A stretch of 15,407 bases of DNA, taken from Ignavibacteria bacterium. Lineage in GTDB: Bacteria > Bacteroidota > Ignavibacteria > Ignavibacteriales > Melioribacteraceae. Position numbers and translations under genes: made by a program. Location of the stretch: NCBI GenBank assembly GCA_027347805.1, contig DAIEQP010000389.1:1-15407 (forward strand). The letters run 5' to 3'. Of this stretch, positions 14,090 to 15,407 are shown in pieces (position 1 is the stretch's first letter; each line of letters opens with the position of its first letter). A model generated the notes under the pieces. The model did no database searches. It was not told where the DNA came from and worked only from the letters and a program-made list of their open reading frames with translations.

Positions 14090-15407
14090 CTAGTAATAAT
14101 AAATTACTCCATCATTAAATATTTTATGAGGACGGTTCGCAGAAACCACTTTTATTAATTCAACTGTTTCAGGCTGGATACGCGAATTTGAATTTATAAT
14201 TACAATTGCTGCATGTTCTCTGCTTACTTTACCGATCATTTCTCCAATCATATTCTTTTCATCGGTAATTATTTTTGTTGTCTTACCTGTATAGAACTGT
14301 AACGCCTCCGCATAATTAGAATATATATTTCTGCCGTCCCAATTTTGTCTAACATAATTAATTGTATTGGATGACTGCCATTCTTTGGCGGCAAAGACTC
14401 CGATTCCATAATTACGATTCGTGTTAATGAACCGAACTACAACATACGATGATATAAGGAGGCAAATAATCATCAACGAATAAAAAATTTTTTTCTTTAA
14501 TTTAATTGCCATAGAGAGAATCATGAGAGCAGCCGGAATAAAGACCGGTGATAAAAATCTGAATCCAAACTTTTCAAGTTTTTCTGTAAGTGCAGAGAAT
14601 AACATAGCTAACATATAAACCAAAACACTGATAATTATTATTTTGTTGATTCCTTTACCTCTTATGAATAGCCGATAAAGCAGAATTACTATTAAGCCCG
14701 CAAAAACGAAAAAAATAACAATCCCCAGACCATCATTTATTTTCGTCCCGGTAATCCACTTACCGGTTCCCTCCGAGATTGTTTTAAATAAATCAAAATA
14801 TGAACCGCTATTTTTTGATCTAATTCCGAATAACCTTCCGGTTTCAAGATAATTTATAAAAAGGATTACAAAAAACGGAACAACTGATACAGCCAAATAG
14901 ATTATTCTCTTCAACTGGAAAATAAAATAGGAAGGGGTTGTCAATATTATGATTGGCAAAAAGAAAAATATTCCTATATATCTTGTAAGGGACAGCATAC
15001 ACGTGACGACTAAGAGAAGTATATAATTTTTATCATTTCTTTCTTTAATAAGATTATCAAGTAAAAGTAAATAGGCAAGCACCAGGGGAATGAACAACGT
15101 TTCTGAGAGCATAAAACTAAATGTCCATAAAACCCATCTTGAAAAAACAATCAATATCACAGAAAGCAATATTCTGATTTTATTTTCAGAGCATATTCTT
15201 TCCATCAATTTAATCGAGAGTAAAACGGTCAAACTTAATAATAGAGCATTGAATAAAATAAACGCAAGTTTATTACCAATAATATTGGGCAGTATTAATG
15301 TAATTGGGTAAAGTGGCGGCCAATAAGCATTCCAATATTTTGTTCCTTCAAAGTTCCATTCAGTAACCGAAGTTGTAAAACTAAAATCAGTTGAAATGTT
15401 TTTTGCG
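14090..15407 (-). CDS. Multi-spanning GT-C type glycosyltransferase-like membrane protein (5' end outside window)
   Basis: The frame is open from the right edge to TAG at 14090-14092, giving about 438 residues. A TTG at 15232 is not the start, because coding sequence continues upstream of it (TEWNFEGTKYWNAYWPPLYPI). WPPLYP just before the second hydrophobic block resembles the conserved periplasmic loop of ArnT/PMT-like GT-C enzymes, which use lipid-linked sugars at the membrane. About nine to ten hydrophobic helices follow, to roughly residue 330. The protein ends with a soluble alpha/beta domain (about the last 110 residues, NTINYVRQNWDGRNIYSNYAEALQFYTG onward), as is common in this class. 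The N-terminus with the usual catalytic aspartate loop lies outside the window, so the activity cannot be confirmed. It is probably involved in envelope glycan or protein glycosylation. Confidence 0.8.
   Translation of the reverse strand, partial: AKNISTDFSFTTSVTEWNFEGTKYWNAYWPPLYPITLILPNIIGNKLAFILFNALLLSLTVLLSIKLMERICSENKIRILLSVILIVFSRWVLWTFSFMLSETLFIPLVLAYLLLLDNLIKERNDKNYILLLVVTCMLSLTRYIGIFFFLPIIILTTPSYFIFQLKRIIYLAVSVVPFFVILFINYLETGRLFGIRSKNSGSYFDLFKTISEGTGKWITGTKINDGLGIVIFFVFAGLIVILLYRLFIRGKGINKIIIISVLVYMLAMLFSALTEKLEKFGFRFLSPVFIPAALMILSMAIKLKKKIFYSLMIICLLISSYVVVRFINTNRNYGIGVFAAKEWQSSNTINYVRQNWDGRNIYSNYAEALQFYTGKTTKIITDEKNMIGEMIGKVSREHAAIVIINSNSRIQPETVELIKVVSANRPHKIFNDGVIYYY

Noticed and set aside
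14090..14092. Genome-wide TAG reassignment as an explanation for the receptor stop
   Set aside because: TAG is the natural stop of the GT-C-like gene here, directly after a plausible C-terminus (GVIYYY) and exactly abutting the HAD stop.

Overview
The window is A+T-rich bacterial DNA and looks chromosomal. It most likely comes from the Ignavibacteria or a near relative in the Bacteroidota/Chlorobi group. The best pointer is the S8 protease at 5982-7985, which ends in a type IX secretion sorting domain containing YQNYPNPFNPTTTINY, a wording typical of that group. A lipoprotein with an acidic CKKDDD start, a TonB-dependent receptor and poor Shine-Dalgarno sequences fit the same picture. No tRNA, rRNA, CRISPR array, transposase or phage gene is visible.

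Layout: 1-137 is the tail of an unrecognised plus-strand gene. An Rrf2-family regulator with IscR-like Fe-S ligands follows (257-685) and ends in a strong terminator. From about 720 to 12177 every gene is on the minus strand. In transcription order these are: a PL10 pectate lyase interrupted by one in-frame TGA (12177-10972); lepA and lepB (10835-8077), closed by a terminator-like hairpin; the T9SS-type S8 protease (7985-5982) with its own terminator; a TonB-dependent receptor interrupted by one in-frame TAG (5717-3540); a two-gene unit for a membrane-anchored exported protein and a lipoprotein (3432-1956); and a YrrM/TrmR-like O-methyltransferase overlapping an unknown helical protein (1801-720). 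On the plus strand, 12318-14089 holds a secreted beta-propeller protein coupled through TAATG to a HAD phosphatase. A multi-spanning GT-C type glycosyltransferase-like gene runs in from the right edge on the minus strand and meets the HAD gene end to end.

Much of the region concerns the cell envelope: signal peptidase I, a T9SS-exported protease, an outer-membrane receptor, lipoproteins and a pectin-degrading enzyme. lepA-lepB is a conserved housekeeping pair. I see no defence island or obvious new multigene system. The most notable signal is that two nutrient-acquisition genes, the receptor and the pectate lyase, are each broken by exactly one in-frame stop codon with the rest of the reading frame intact. 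TAG and TGA both serve as normal stops elsewhere in the window, so this suggests recent nonsense mutation, strain variation or consensus error rather than recoding. A second, weaker signal is a pair of similar intergenic segments on either side of the receptor gene, one of which carries strong palindromes. No gap between genes exceeds 300 bases; the longest is 5718-5981.
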